A stretch of DNA of 64,000 bases, taken from contig JAMLIB010000002.1 of assembly GCA_023954415.1 (NCBI GenBank), positions 316,599 to 380,598 of the forward strand, given 5' to 3'. Numbering within the stretch: the stretch's first letter is position 1; every line of letters starts with the position of its first letter. The position numbers and the translations under genes are program-made. Origin of the DNA: Trueperaceae bacterium. GTDB lineage: Bacteria; Deinococcota; Deinococci; Deinococcales; Trueperaceae. The notes below the pieces were generated by a model. It worked only from the letters and a program-made list of their open reading frames with translations, ran no database searches and was not told where the DNA came from. Positions 8,832 through 17,145 of the stretch are shown here, piece after piece.

Positions 8832-9486
8832 CGGAATTCTCCCCTTCCCGTTTCCGGGAGGGCCGGACTCTATCTTGATCGTCCCTTAGTTCATCCCATC
8901 GGCGATACGCTTGATCTCTTCGATGCCTTCCGCGGTGAGATGCGCACCCTCTTCCATGGCGAGGAGGACTCGCCGAAACTTCAGGAAGTCGACGTTCTTC
9001 ATCGACTTGAGCCTGTGTTTCATGAAGAACGGGCAGATCACGTCGACCAGGCACTTCCTATCGCGAACACGATAAGCCAGCCGGTCACCGTTGTTCCTGC
9101 GCACCACGCCGCAGCCGAAGTACGCCTTCAAGGCGTGCAACAGCTGAGCATCTCGCTCGTGCTGAACCACCGTGAACTCCGGGAGCACTTGCACTCCCAG
9201 CGTCATCTCGTCGTGCTTGGCTATCCCGACGTGGAAACAGCCTTCGCCGTCGACGAAGCCGGCGATCCATTGAGCTTCGAGCTTCACGTATACCTCCGGG
9301 GCCGGACGACCCCAAACGTATAGTCTCTGAGGGTTCTTGGCGTGATCAACACGACCAAGCCTTCCCTGCGGATTGTCCCCATGTCCAGTGGATTGTTACT
9401 GCAGCCTTTATGCTGCGAGTACCGCGTGGCTGTTGTGAGGAGTTTCCCGCATATAGTTTGGTTTTACTAAAGCTAGCGTAATGTTA
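8832..9486 (-). ncRNA. Group I self-splicing intron in 23S rRNA (site L1931)
   Basis: The intron separates the normally contiguous GGTCCTAAGGT and AGCGAAATTCC of helix 71, after E. coli U1931. The 5' exon ends in U and the intron ends in G, both required in group I introns. The guide GCUUUAG (intron nt 14-20; 9473-9467) pairs all seven bases with exon CUAAGGU, including the U-G wobble at the splice site. Core elements occur in order: P (9439-9455, GCGGGAAACTCC), Q (9364-9374), R with CAGAGACTA (9317-9330) and S with AGATAGAGTCC (8865-8876). The endonuclease gene fills the gap between R and S, the P8 region. Confidence 0.93.
8886..9287 (-). CDS. LAGLIDADG homing endonuclease of the 23S intron
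   Basis: A 133-residue protein with a single LAGLIDADG motif, WIAGFVDGEGCF (residues 7-18), followed by the usual alternating strands and helices (FHVGIAKHDEM, LPEFTVVQHERD). One motif means it should act as a homodimer, like I-CreI, cutting intron-less 23S genes at the insertion site to spread the intron. The start is GTG with GGAGG five bases upstream, so it has its own ribosome site although it lies inside an rRNA transcript. The frame is intact with all expected core residues, so the element is probably still mobile or was recently. Confidence 0.92.
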   Translation of the reverse strand: MKLEAQWIAGFVDGEGCFHVGIAKHDEMTLGVQVLPEFTVVQHERDAQLLHALKAYFGCGVVRRNNGDRLAYRVRDRKCLVDVICPFFMKHRLKSMKNVDFLKFRRVLLAMEEGAHLTAEGIEEIKRIADGMN

Positions 9487-9521
<35 letters not shown>

Positions 9522-10935
9522 TGGGGCTTCAGTTCGGCGCTTGCACGCCTCCCGTTGACCTTCCAGCACCGGGCAGGTGTCACACCCTATACATCCCCGA
9601 TGAGGGTTAGCAGAGTGCTGTGATTGTGGTAAACAGTCGCTAGAGCCAGTTCACTGCGCCCACCTCAGGCGATCCTAATGGACAACCTTACACGTGGGGC
9701 CCCTTCTCCCGAAGTTACGGGGCAAATTTGCAGAGTTCCTTAACCAGGGTTCTCTCGCGCGCCTTAGTGCTCTTACACTCGCCTACCTGTGTCGGTTTTG
9801 GTACGGGCGCCATCGCTTCAACGTTTAGAGGGTTTTCTTGGCACCGTGGATTCAACCAGTTATCAGTCCCGTAGGACCTTCCCGACGTACGTCATCTACG
9901 CGGAGGGCGGATTTGCCTATCCCTCCAGACTTCGCACGCCGCCGGGCATAGCCATAGCTCCGGTTGGCCTATCCTAATGCGTCACCCCATCACTCCACGA
10001 CGGCGGGGCAGGAATGTTGACCTGCTGTCCATCGACTACGCCTTTCGGCCTCGCCTTAGGTCCCGCCTAACCCTGAGAGGACGACCCTTGCTCAGGAACC
10101 CTTAGGCTTTCGGCGGAAGGGATTCTCACCCTTCTTATCGTTACTAATTCCTGCATTCGCACTTCCGATACCTCCACGGCTCCTTACGGTACCGCTTCAA
10201 CGGCTTACGGAACGCTCCCCTACCCAGCACAGCTTAGCTGCACTGACGCAGTTTCGGTGCATGGCTTAGCCCCGATCATCTTCGGCGCAGAGATACTCGA
10301 CTAGTGAGCTATTACGCACTCTTTAAAGGAATGGCTGCTTCTAAGCCAACCTCCTAGCTGTCTTAGCGTCTCCACATCCTTTACCACTTAGCCATGACTT
10401 GGGGACCTTAACTGGCGTTCTGGGTTGTTTCCCTCTTGTCTGCGAAAGTTAGCTCACGCAGACTGACTCCCGGGGTATGAACCGACGGCCTTCAGAGTTT
10501 GACAGGGTTTGGTAAGCTGGTGAGCCCCCTAGCCCAATCAGTGCTTTACAACCATCGGTGAACCCCCGAGGCTAGTCCTAAAACTATTTCGGGGAGAACC
10601 AGCTATCTCCGGATTCGGTTAGCTTTTCACTCCTAACCACAGCTCATCCCAAGAGTTTTAAACCTCAACGGGTTCGGTCCTCCACTTCCTTTTACGGAAG
10701 CTTCAACCTGGCCATGGCTAGCTCATCCGGTTTCGGGTCTACTGATAGCGCCTGAACGCCCTGTTCAGACTCGCTTTCGCTGCGCCTCCGCCTATCGGCT
10801 TAAACTCGGCACTACCAGTAAGTCGCAGGATCATGCTTCAAGAGGCACGCCACCACCCGTTCGCACCCGAAGATGCGCATAGGGCTGTGACTGCTTGTAA
10901 GCACACGGTTTCAGGGACTATTTCACTCCCCTCAC

Positions 10936-10981
<46 letters not shown>

Positions 10982-11633
10982 AGTCGGAATATTTAGCCTT
11001 ACGGGGTGGTCCCCGTAGATTCACGCGAGGTTCCACGTGACTCGCGCTACTCAGGTGCCGGCTAGGCTTCCGCGCATTTCGCGTACGGGGCTATCACCCG
11101 CTATGGCGCGCCTTTCCAGTGCGCTTCCGCTATACGCTCGAGTCCATGTTGCCGGTCCTACAACCCCGGCTCCCGTAGGAGTCGGTTTAGGCTATTCCCT
11201 TTTCGCTCGCCGCTACTGGGGGAATCGAGGTTTCTTTCTTCTCCTCCAGGTACTTAGATGTTTCAGTTCCCTGGGTTCCCTCCACATGACCTATGTATTC
11301 AGTCATGGGTAGTGGGGGTTCGCCCCACTGGGTTGCCCCATTCGGAAATCCTCGGATCTACGCTTGCTTCCAGCTTCCCGAGGCTTATCGCAGGTAGCCA
11401 CGTCCTTCATCGGTTCGACTGCCAAGGCATCCACCGTGTGCCCTTAGTAACTTGACCCATTTCTTTCATTGATGTGTATGAGCAGACACGCGATTCAAGT
11501 TTTCGAAAAAACCCGATTCGCGGCCCGGTACGTTTTCGCGTTCCTGACGGAACTACGAGCCCGTCCGAGCCCTGATGTCTTGCCTTCTATTCGCCTGTCA
11601 ATGTTCTCGCCGGTCTTTCGAGCGGCAAAAGTT

Positions 11634-11663
11634 AGAGTACATCTTCGTGGCGGGGCGTGTCAA
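11634..11663 (-). promoter_or_regulatory. Promoter of the 23S-5S-tRNA-Gly unit
   Basis: On the minus strand a consensus TTGACA (complement of 11658-11663) is followed after 18 bases by TACTCT (complement of 11634-11639). Transcription would start near 11627, leaving a leader of about 170 nt before the 23S. No other strong candidate is nearer the gene; a second TTGACA (complement of 11596-11601) lacks a good -10. Confidence 0.7.
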
Positions 11664-11961
11664 GCACCCCCACCTAGATCCCGAGCGCGGACCCGGTCCC
11701 ACCCCTTGCGACGACCGGCTGAGCGACCGGCGAGACGGCTCCCGTACGGGACTTCCGCAAGGTTCCTCCAGAAGGGTGATCGACGGCGCGGCGCGCCTCC
11801 CGAGCTCGTCGGGCCCCGCCTTCAGCCGACCATGAGGACCTGCGCCGCGACGCGCTTCCCGGGCCTGGGCCAGCGCCGCGAGCACGGCGGCGCGCCGAAC
11901 CCCTGCGACGCGCCGCCCTCAGGATCGGACGGCGACGCTCATCGCTGGGCCGACAGCTCTC

Positions 11962-11973
11962 GTAAGCGCTTAC
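11962..11973. promoter_or_regulatory. LacI-type operator, upstream copy
   Basis: GTAAGCGCTTAC is a perfect 12-bp palindrome with the central CG typical of LacI/CcpA-family operators. It is identical to the copy at 12085-12096; the centres are 123 bp apart, which could allow looping. Confidence 0.7.
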
Positions 11974-12038
11974 AGTCGCGCAGGTAGACACTGCGCGCAT
12001 GGAGTGAGGCCAGTCCAGTTAGTGATGTACGTCTGCTG

Positions 12039-12067
12039 TTGACAGGCGCTCCGCGCCCCTCTATCCT
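12039..12067 (+). promoter_or_regulatory. Promoter of lacI-type regulator/sugar operon
   Basis: TTGACA (12039-12044), a 17-base spacer and TATCCT (12062-12067) form a near-consensus sigma-70 promoter. Transcription would begin around 12074, just before the operator at 12085. Confidence 0.75.
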
Positions 12068-12084
12068 CTCCCCCAAGATAGAAC

Positions 12085-12096
12085 GTAAGCGCTTAC
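12085..12096. promoter_or_regulatory. LacI-type operator, promoter-proximal copy
   Basis: The second perfect GTAAGCGCTTAC palindrome sits 17 bases after the -10 hexamer, at about +12 to +23. A repressor bound here would block the start of transcription, so the regulator probably represses its own operon. Confidence 0.72.
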
Positions 12097-12175
12097 GGCT
12101 AGGCATCGCGCGGCCGCACGAGTCCGCCCGCAGCCGTGACGAAGCAGCGGGCACGCGAAGCACGGGAGCTCCAAC

Positions 12176-13162
12176 GTGAACGAACGCGCCACCATCCAGC
12201 AGGTCGCAGAGCACGCCGGCGTGAGCATCGGGACGGTCTCGCGGGTGCTGAACAGCCGCGCCGGCGTGAGCCAGACGACGCGCGAGCGCGTGCGCGCCAG
12301 CATCAAGGAGCTCGCCTTCCGCCCCGACCATGTGGCGCGGGCGCTCAGCAAGGCCCCGCTGCGCATCGGGCTCAGCCTCGCCGGCGGCACGCGCCGGCTG
12401 ACCCCCTTCTTCATGCTCTTCCTCGAACACCTGATCGCGCGGCTGCAGCAGGACGGCTACCGCTTCGAGGAGGTGCCGGCGGGGCGCGACGGGCTGCCGG
12501 CATGGCTGCCCAACGGCGTCATCCTGCACGGCGCCCACGAGGACGACCCCCGCCTCGCGTACTTGCGCGACCAGGGCGTGCCCTTCGTCCTGGTCGGTCG
12601 TGCCACCGGGGTGAGGTGGGTGGCGCCGGACGACCACGACGGCGGGCTGCAAGCCACGCGCCACCTCCTCGCCCTCGGCCACCGCGAGGTCCTCCACCTA
12701 GGCGGCCTGATGGGTCACCAGGCCTTCCAGGACCGCTACGGCGGCTACCTCGAAGCCCTGCGGGAAGCTGGCGTCGCCCCGCGGCGCGACTGGCTCCTTG
12801 ACGGCGGCTTCACCACGCTCGGCGGCTACCGGGCCGTGCGCCGCGCCTTCGAGAACGGCTGCGGCTGCACGGCCGTGTTCGCCGCCTCCGACGAGATGGC
12901 CCTCGGCGCCATCGCGGCCCTCGAGGACCTCGGGTTGGCCGTGCCCCTAGACGTCTCGGTCGTCGGCTTCGACGACCTGCCGGAGGTGGCGGACGCCCTC
13001 AGGGTCCCGGAAGGGCTCACGACCGTCCGCCAGGACATCGCCCACATCACCGCCACCGCCGTCACCCTCCTGGAAGAGGGCCTGCACGGCGCGTCTATCA
13101 GGAGCGAGACGGTTCCCGTGCAGCTCATGGCCCGCGGGACGACGGCGCGGAGGAGGGGGTGA
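12176..13162 (+). CDS. LacI family transcriptional regulator
   Basis: A 328-residue repressor. The N-terminal helix-turn-helix reads TIQQVAEHAGVSIGTVSRVL with hinge helix RPDHVARALS, followed by a periplasmic-binding-protein-like sensor domain (about 60-328) containing HDGGLQATRHLLALGHREVL and VVGFDDLPEVADAL. It should bind the two GTAAGCGCTTAC palindromes upstream and be released by a sugar imported by the following ABC transporter. The GTG start has GGAG eight bases before it. It is the first gene of the sugar operon. Confidence 0.88.
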   Translation: MNERATIQQVAEHAGVSIGTVSRVLNSRAGVSQTTRERVRASIKELAFRPDHVARALSKAPLRIGLSLAGGTRRLTPFFMLFLEHLIARLQQDGYRFEEVPAGRDGLPAWLPNGVILHGAHEDDPRLAYLRDQGVPFVLVGRATGVRWVAPDDHDGGLQATRHLLALGHREVLHLGGLMGHQAFQDRYGGYLEALREAGVAPRRDWLLDGGFTTLGGYRAVRRAFENGCGCTAVFAASDEMALGAIAALEDLGLAVPLDVSVVGFDDLPEVADALRVPEGLTTVRQDIAHITATAVTLLEEGLHGASIRSETVPVQLMARGTTARRRG

Positions 13163-13281
13163 ACGGCTGGAGATGAGCGGCGGTAGACGCGAAGGCCGCC
13201 GAACAGCATCCACGGTCAACGGTAGGCGGACGTCGCAGGCCACGGGCCGCGACTCCGACAAGCAACGCCAAGGAGGCAAAG

Positions 13282-14520
13282 ATGAGACGACTCTTCACGG
13301 CTGCGATAGCGGCGCTGCTCGTCACCATCGGCACGGCGAGCGCTCAGACCATCGTGCGGGTGCAGGGCTACGGCGGACAGGATCCGGCCATAGTCCAGCG
13401 CCTCATCGACGAGGTCATCGGCGACGATCTCGCCGCCCAGGGCATAACGATCAACTACGAGCCCATCGAGACCGACTACAACACCGTCCTCGTCAACTCG
13501 CTCTCGGCCGGCACGGCCGGCGACGTGTTCTACGTGCCCGGCGAGACGGCCCCCGGCTTCATCGCCACCGGCAAGCTCCTCGCGCTCGAGGACCTCGTAG
13601 ACACGAGCGCGTTCATCGACACGCTCAACGCCGTCTTCTCGAAGGACGGTCACGTGTACGGCATCGCCAAGGACTTCAACACGCTCGCCGTCTTCTACAA
13701 CGAGGACCTGTTCGACGCGGCCCGCGTCGAGTACCCCAACGCCGACGACGACTGGAACACCTTCTCCGACAAGCTGGCGAGGGTCGCCGCCCTCGACCCG
13801 GGCGTGTACGGCGCCTGCATCGCGGCCGACACGGCTCGTCTCGGGGCCTTCGCGTTCGCCAACGGCTGGACGACGTTCAACGCGGACGGTAGCGCCGACA
13901 TCACGTCGCCGGCGTTCGCCGAGGCGTTCGACTTCTACACCGGCCTCGTGACGAGCGGCGCCGCGGCGCAGCCCGCCGACCTCGGCGCCGGCTGGCCGGG
14001 CGACTGCCTCGCGCGCGAGCAGGCGGCCGTCGCCATCGAGGGGGCCTGGATCCTCGGCTTCCTGCGCGACAACGCCCCCAACCTGCCGTACGGCGCGACC
14101 TTCCTGCCGAAGTCGCCCACGACGGGCCGCAGCGGCAACTACCTCTACACCGTCGCCTGGGCGGTCAACGCCGACAGCAAGGTGCAAGACGCCGCCGTCA
14201 AGGTCCTCGAGGCCCTCACGAGCCCCGAGGCGCAGCAGTTCATCCTCGAGCAGGGCCTGGCCATCCCCAGCCGCAAGGCGCTGGCCGACAACCCTTACTT
14301 CGCCCAGGACTCCGCCGAGGCGCGCGCCAACCGGATCGTCTTCGAGGGCGCCTCGCACGGCGACGTGTACGGGTTCCAGTTCGGCACCATCGGCACCGAC
14401 TACATGGGACCGATCAACAACGCCCTGACGGCCGTCATGACCGGCGCGTCCGGCAGCGGGGCGGCCTTGAGCCAGGCGCAGAGCGAGCTCACGGCGCTCC
14501 TGCAGCGCGCGGCGCCGTAA
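13282..14520 (+). CDS. Sugar ABC transporter substrate-binding protein
   Basis: A 412-residue extracellular binding protein of the maltose-binding type. It has a signal peptide with cleavage likely after ASA (residue 21), then two-lobe features such as GDVFYVPGETAPGF, YGIAKDFNTLAVFYNEDLF and AAVAIEGAWILGFL. It delivers a sugar to the two permeases that follow. AAGGAGG precedes the ATG. A strong hairpin after the stop (14536-14569) may stabilise this part of the mRNA. The specific sugar is unknown; the debranching enzyme in the operon hints at an alpha-glucoside. Confidence 0.87.
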   Translation: MRRLFTAAIAALLVTIGTASAQTIVRVQGYGGQDPAIVQRLIDEVIGDDLAAQGITINYEPIETDYNTVLVNSLSAGTAGDVFYVPGETAPGFIATGKLLALEDLVDTSAFIDTLNAVFSKDGHVYGIAKDFNTLAVFYNEDLFDAARVEYPNADDDWNTFSDKLARVAALDPGVYGACIAADTARLGAFAFANGWTTFNADGSADITSPAFAEAFDFYTGLVTSGAAAQPADLGAGWPGDCLAREQAAVAIEGAWILGFLRDNAPNLPYGATFLPKSPTTGRSGNYLYTVAWAVNADSKVQDAAVKVLEALTSPEAQQFILEQGLAIPSRKALADNPYFAQDSAEARANRIVFEGASHGDVYGFQFGTIGTDYMGPINNALTAVMTGASGSGAALSQAQSELTALLQRAAP

Positions 14521-14535
14521 CCCTACTACCCCTCT

Positions 14536-14569
14536 CCCTCCGGGGCGCCCTTCAGCGGCGCCCGGAGGG
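14536..14569 (+). terminator. Intra-operon hairpin after the binding-protein gene
   Basis: CCCTCCGGGGCGCC pairs with GGCGCCCGGAGGG across a 7-base loop with one bulged G. There is no U-run. A hairpin at this position often protects the binding-protein mRNA and reduces readthrough, giving more binding protein than permease. Confidence 0.6.
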
Positions 14570-14611
14570 GGCCATAGCAACCCCGAGCGAGCTCACGAGG
14601 AGGCAAGCGCC

Positions 14612-15751
14612 ATGCGAAGAAGCGGCCGCGAGCTGCTGCCCGCGCTCCTGTTCCTGCTGCCGTTCCTCGCCGTGCTGGTCGTGTTCTTCGTCTACGCCAG
14701 CGCGCGCGCCGTCTACTTCTCTTTCACGGATTACGACCTATTCAACGCCCCCAAGTGGGTGGGGCTCGAGAACTACCGGGCGCTCTTCCAGGACGACAAC
14801 TTCCTGTACGCGCTGCGGAACTCCCTCGCCTTCGCGGCCGTCGTCACCACCGTCCAGACGGCCGGGGCGCTCGTCACTGCCAGCGCTCTGAACCGCCGCG
14901 TGCGCGGCATGACCTTCTTCCGGTCCGCCTTCTACATGCCGGCGGTGACGAGCAGCGTGGTCATCACCCTCATCTTCCTCTGGCTGTTCCAGCGCCTCGG
15001 CGGCATCAACTACCTCCTGACGGCCGCCGTAAGGAACGCCCCGACCATCGCGGCGTTCGTGCTGGTCGCCGTGGTCGCCCAGGCCGCGCAAGTATGGCTG
15101 GAGCGCCGTCGCTTGCGGGGCGTCGCCGACGCCGGGCCCAAACGCGCGGTCGCGGCCCTCGACCCGGCCCTCCTGGTCGTGTCGCTGCTCGTCGCGGCGT
15201 CCGCGACCGCCGGCCTGGCCCTCCTGGGCTACCTAGCCCCGCGCGGGACCGAGGCCGTCGCCATCAACTGGTTACAGACGCGGCAGGAAGTGCCGAGCGG
15301 GGCGCCGTTCTTCCTGCGCGCGCCCATGCCGCTCGTCGCCATCATGGTGCAGAACACGTTCACGACCATCCCCACCTTCATGCTGATGTTCCTGGCCGCC
15401 CTGCAGGACGTGCCCCGCTCCTACTACGAGGCCGCCGCGCTCGACGGCGCCAACCCCGCGCAGCAGTTCTTCCACATCACCATCCCGTCATTGCAGCCCG
15501 TCGTCTTCCTCGTGGTCTCGCTCGGGCTGATAGGCACCCTGCAGATGTTCGACCAGGTAGCCATCTTCGGGAGCGCCGTGCCGCTGCAGAGCGTCATCAC
15601 GCTCGCCTACTTCGTCTACAACCGCATGTTCCCAGGCGCCCAACTGCCGGAGGTCGGCTTCGCGTCCGCGGCCGCCATGTTCCTCGCCGCGCTCACCCTG
15701 GTCATCGTGCTGCTCCAGCGCACGGTCCTGCGCGCGGAGGGCGACAGATGA
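14612..15751 (+). CDS. Sugar ABC transporter permease (MalF type) with inserted helices
   Basis: A 379-residue inner-membrane permease. The EAA loop that contacts the ATPase is YYEAAALDGANPAQQFFHIT (about 271-290). Standard permeases of this type have about 290-320 residues. Here about 85 extra residues, with two added hydrophobic segments (IAAFVLVAVVAQAA and LLVVSLLVAASATAGL), interrupt the usual junction between GGINYLL and INWL. AGGAGG lies before the ATG. It is coupled to the next permease by ATGA. No dedicated ATPase is encoded in the operon, so it probably uses a shared one. Confidence 0.85.
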   Translation: MRRSGRELLPALLFLLPFLAVLVVFFVYASARAVYFSFTDYDLFNAPKWVGLENYRALFQDDNFLYALRNSLAFAAVVTTVQTAGALVTASALNRRVRGMTFFRSAFYMPAVTSSVVITLIFLWLFQRLGGINYLLTAAVRNAPTIAAFVLVAVVAQAAQVWLERRRLRGVADAGPKRAVAALDPALLVVSLLVAASATAGLALLGYLAPRGTEAVAINWLQTRQEVPSGAPFFLRAPMPLVAIMVQNTFTTIPTFMLMFLAALQDVPRSYYEAAALDGANPAQQFFHITIPSLQPVVFLVVSLGLIGTLQMFDQVAIFGSAVPLQSVITLAYFVYNRMFPGAQLPEVGFASAAAMFLAALTLVIVLLQRTVLRAEGDR

Positions 15752-17145
15752 GCGTGTCGGCCGCCGCCACCCCCGCGGCCAGCCTGGCACGCGAGCGCTG
15801 GGAGGCGCGCAGGCGCTGGTCGCGCGCCGCGATCGCCTACCTCGTCATGCTCCTGTTCTCCCTCGTGTTCCTGGGACCGCTGCTCTTCGCGGCGCTGTCG
15901 AGCGTGAAGACCGACCCGCTCGCCTACCCGCCGAAGCTGCTCGGCCCGCAGCTCTCCCCGGCCAACTGGGCCGCCGCGGCGAGCCTCGGCAGGCAGGGAG
16001 CCGGCGCGCCGCTCTGGGGCGGTTTCGCGCCCGGCGCCTCCGTCGCCTTCGAGCTCACCTACTTCGTGCCCGACGGACTGACCGCCGAGGCCCCGAGCGT
16101 GAGCGTGCCGCGCAGGCGCCCGGGCGGCGGCCTCGGCGCCGTGCAGCGGATAACCTACGCGGCCGACTTCGCGGAGGTCGGCGAGGTCGTCGAGGTGGCG
16201 CGCCGCCAAGCGGACGGCGGCGAGCTCGTCACCTACCACGTGCAGGTCGGTTACCCGGGCGAGGGTCCGACCGTAGACCGGCTCCCGCTCGACGTGCAGT
16301 CACCCTCGCGCGAGCAGCGCTTCGTGAGCGCCACCCTCCCGCCGACGCGGCTCGAGCGCCTCGGCCTCGTGGCGTCGTACGACAGCATCACGCCCGGCGC
16401 GCTCGGCTACCTGCTCGGCAACTACCGGCGCGTGTTCACGGAGGCGCGCAGCGTGACGACGGGCAGGAGCCTCTTCCTGCGCTGGACGGCGAACACGTTC
16501 GTGTACGCCTTCTTCAGGGTGATCGTCACCCTCGCCATCGCCACGACGGCCGGCTACGCGCTCGCGCGCCTGCGCTTCCCCGGCCGCGGCCTCGTGTTCC
16601 TGTTGGTACTGTTCGCGCAGATGGTGCCGACGCAGGTCCTGTTCGTCAGTAACTACCTAGTCCTACGCGACGGCATCTGGGGGCTGTCGTCGCTATGGGG
16701 CCAGTCGACGCTGCTCAACGGCCTGCCCGGCCTCCTGTTCGTCACCGCGCTCAACGCCGGGCCCGTCTTCATCATGAAGCAGTTCTTCGAGGCGCTGCCG
16801 CGCGAGGTCGAGGAGTCGGCCATGATCGACAGCGCCGGCTACTGGTCGCGCTTCGCGCGCGTGGTGCTGCCAATGGCACGCCCGGCGCTCGGGGCGCTCG
16901 TCATCCTCTCGTTCCAGGCGGCGTGGAACGACTTCTTCTGGCCCCTCGTCATCCTCACGACGCCGGAGGACGTCAAGACGCTCCCGATCGGCCTGCTCAC
17001 GTTCCGCAACGTCTACGGCAACTCCGGCGACTGGGGGCTCATCCTCGCCGGCGCCATCCTCAGCGCCCTGCCGGTCATCGTCCTGTTCGTCGTGTTCCAG
17101 CGCTACTTCATGGAGGGCGTCTCGTACGGAGGTGGCAAGGAGTGA
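15748..17145 (+). CDS. Sugar ABC transporter permease (MalG type) with a large soluble insertion
   Basis: A 465-residue permease, against about 280-300 for the family. After transmembrane helix 1 (about 29-51) and the usual SSVKTDP segment, about 150 residues (75-222) with no hydrophobic helix are inserted before NYRRVF, where the normal sequence resumes. By topology this domain faces outside and looks beta-rich (VAFELTYFVPDG, VTYHVQVGYPGEG). The EAA loop is VEESAMIDSAGYWSRFARV (about 354-372). The ATG overlaps the stop of the upstream permease; the GTG of the next gene overlaps this stop. Confidence 0.85.
   Translation: MSVSAAATPAASLARERWEARRRWSRAAIAYLVMLLFSLVFLGPLLFAALSSVKTDPLAYPPKLLGPQLSPANWAAAASLGRQGAGAPLWGGFAPGASVAFELTYFVPDGLTAEAPSVSVPRRRPGGGLGAVQRITYAADFAEVGEVVEVARRQADGGELVTYHVQVGYPGEGPTVDRLPLDVQSPSREQRFVSATLPPTRLERLGLVASYDSITPGALGYLLGNYRRVFTEARSVTTGRSLFLRWTANTFVYAFFRVIVTLAIATTAGYALARLRFPGRGLVFLLVLFAQMVPTQVLFVSNYLVLRDGIWGLSSLWGQSTLLNGLPGLLFVTALNAGPVFIMKQFFEALPREVEESAMIDSAGYWSRFARVVLPMARPALGALVILSFQAAWNDFFWPLVILTTPEDVKTLPIGLLTFRNVYGNSGDWGLILAGAILSALPVIVLFVVFQRYFMEGVSYGGGKE

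Larger units (their letters stand above)
11664..12175. other. Non-coding region between the 23S promoter and lacI gene
   Basis: About 500 bases without a convincing gene. It separates the rRNA promoter (minus) from the LacI-type regulator (plus) and holds two identical 12-bp operators and the regulator promoter, described separately. There is no 16S or tRNA here, where a classical rrn operon would have them. Confidence 0.7.

Noticed and set aside
11596-11601. Second TTGACA on the minus strand as the main 23S promoter
   Set aside because: No acceptable -10 lies 16-18 bases downstream; the pair at 11634-11663 is better.
11469-12000. Open frames between the 23S gene and the lacI-type gene
   Set aside because: They overlap the rRNA promoter and operators, are Arg-rich, and show no domain or ribosome site.
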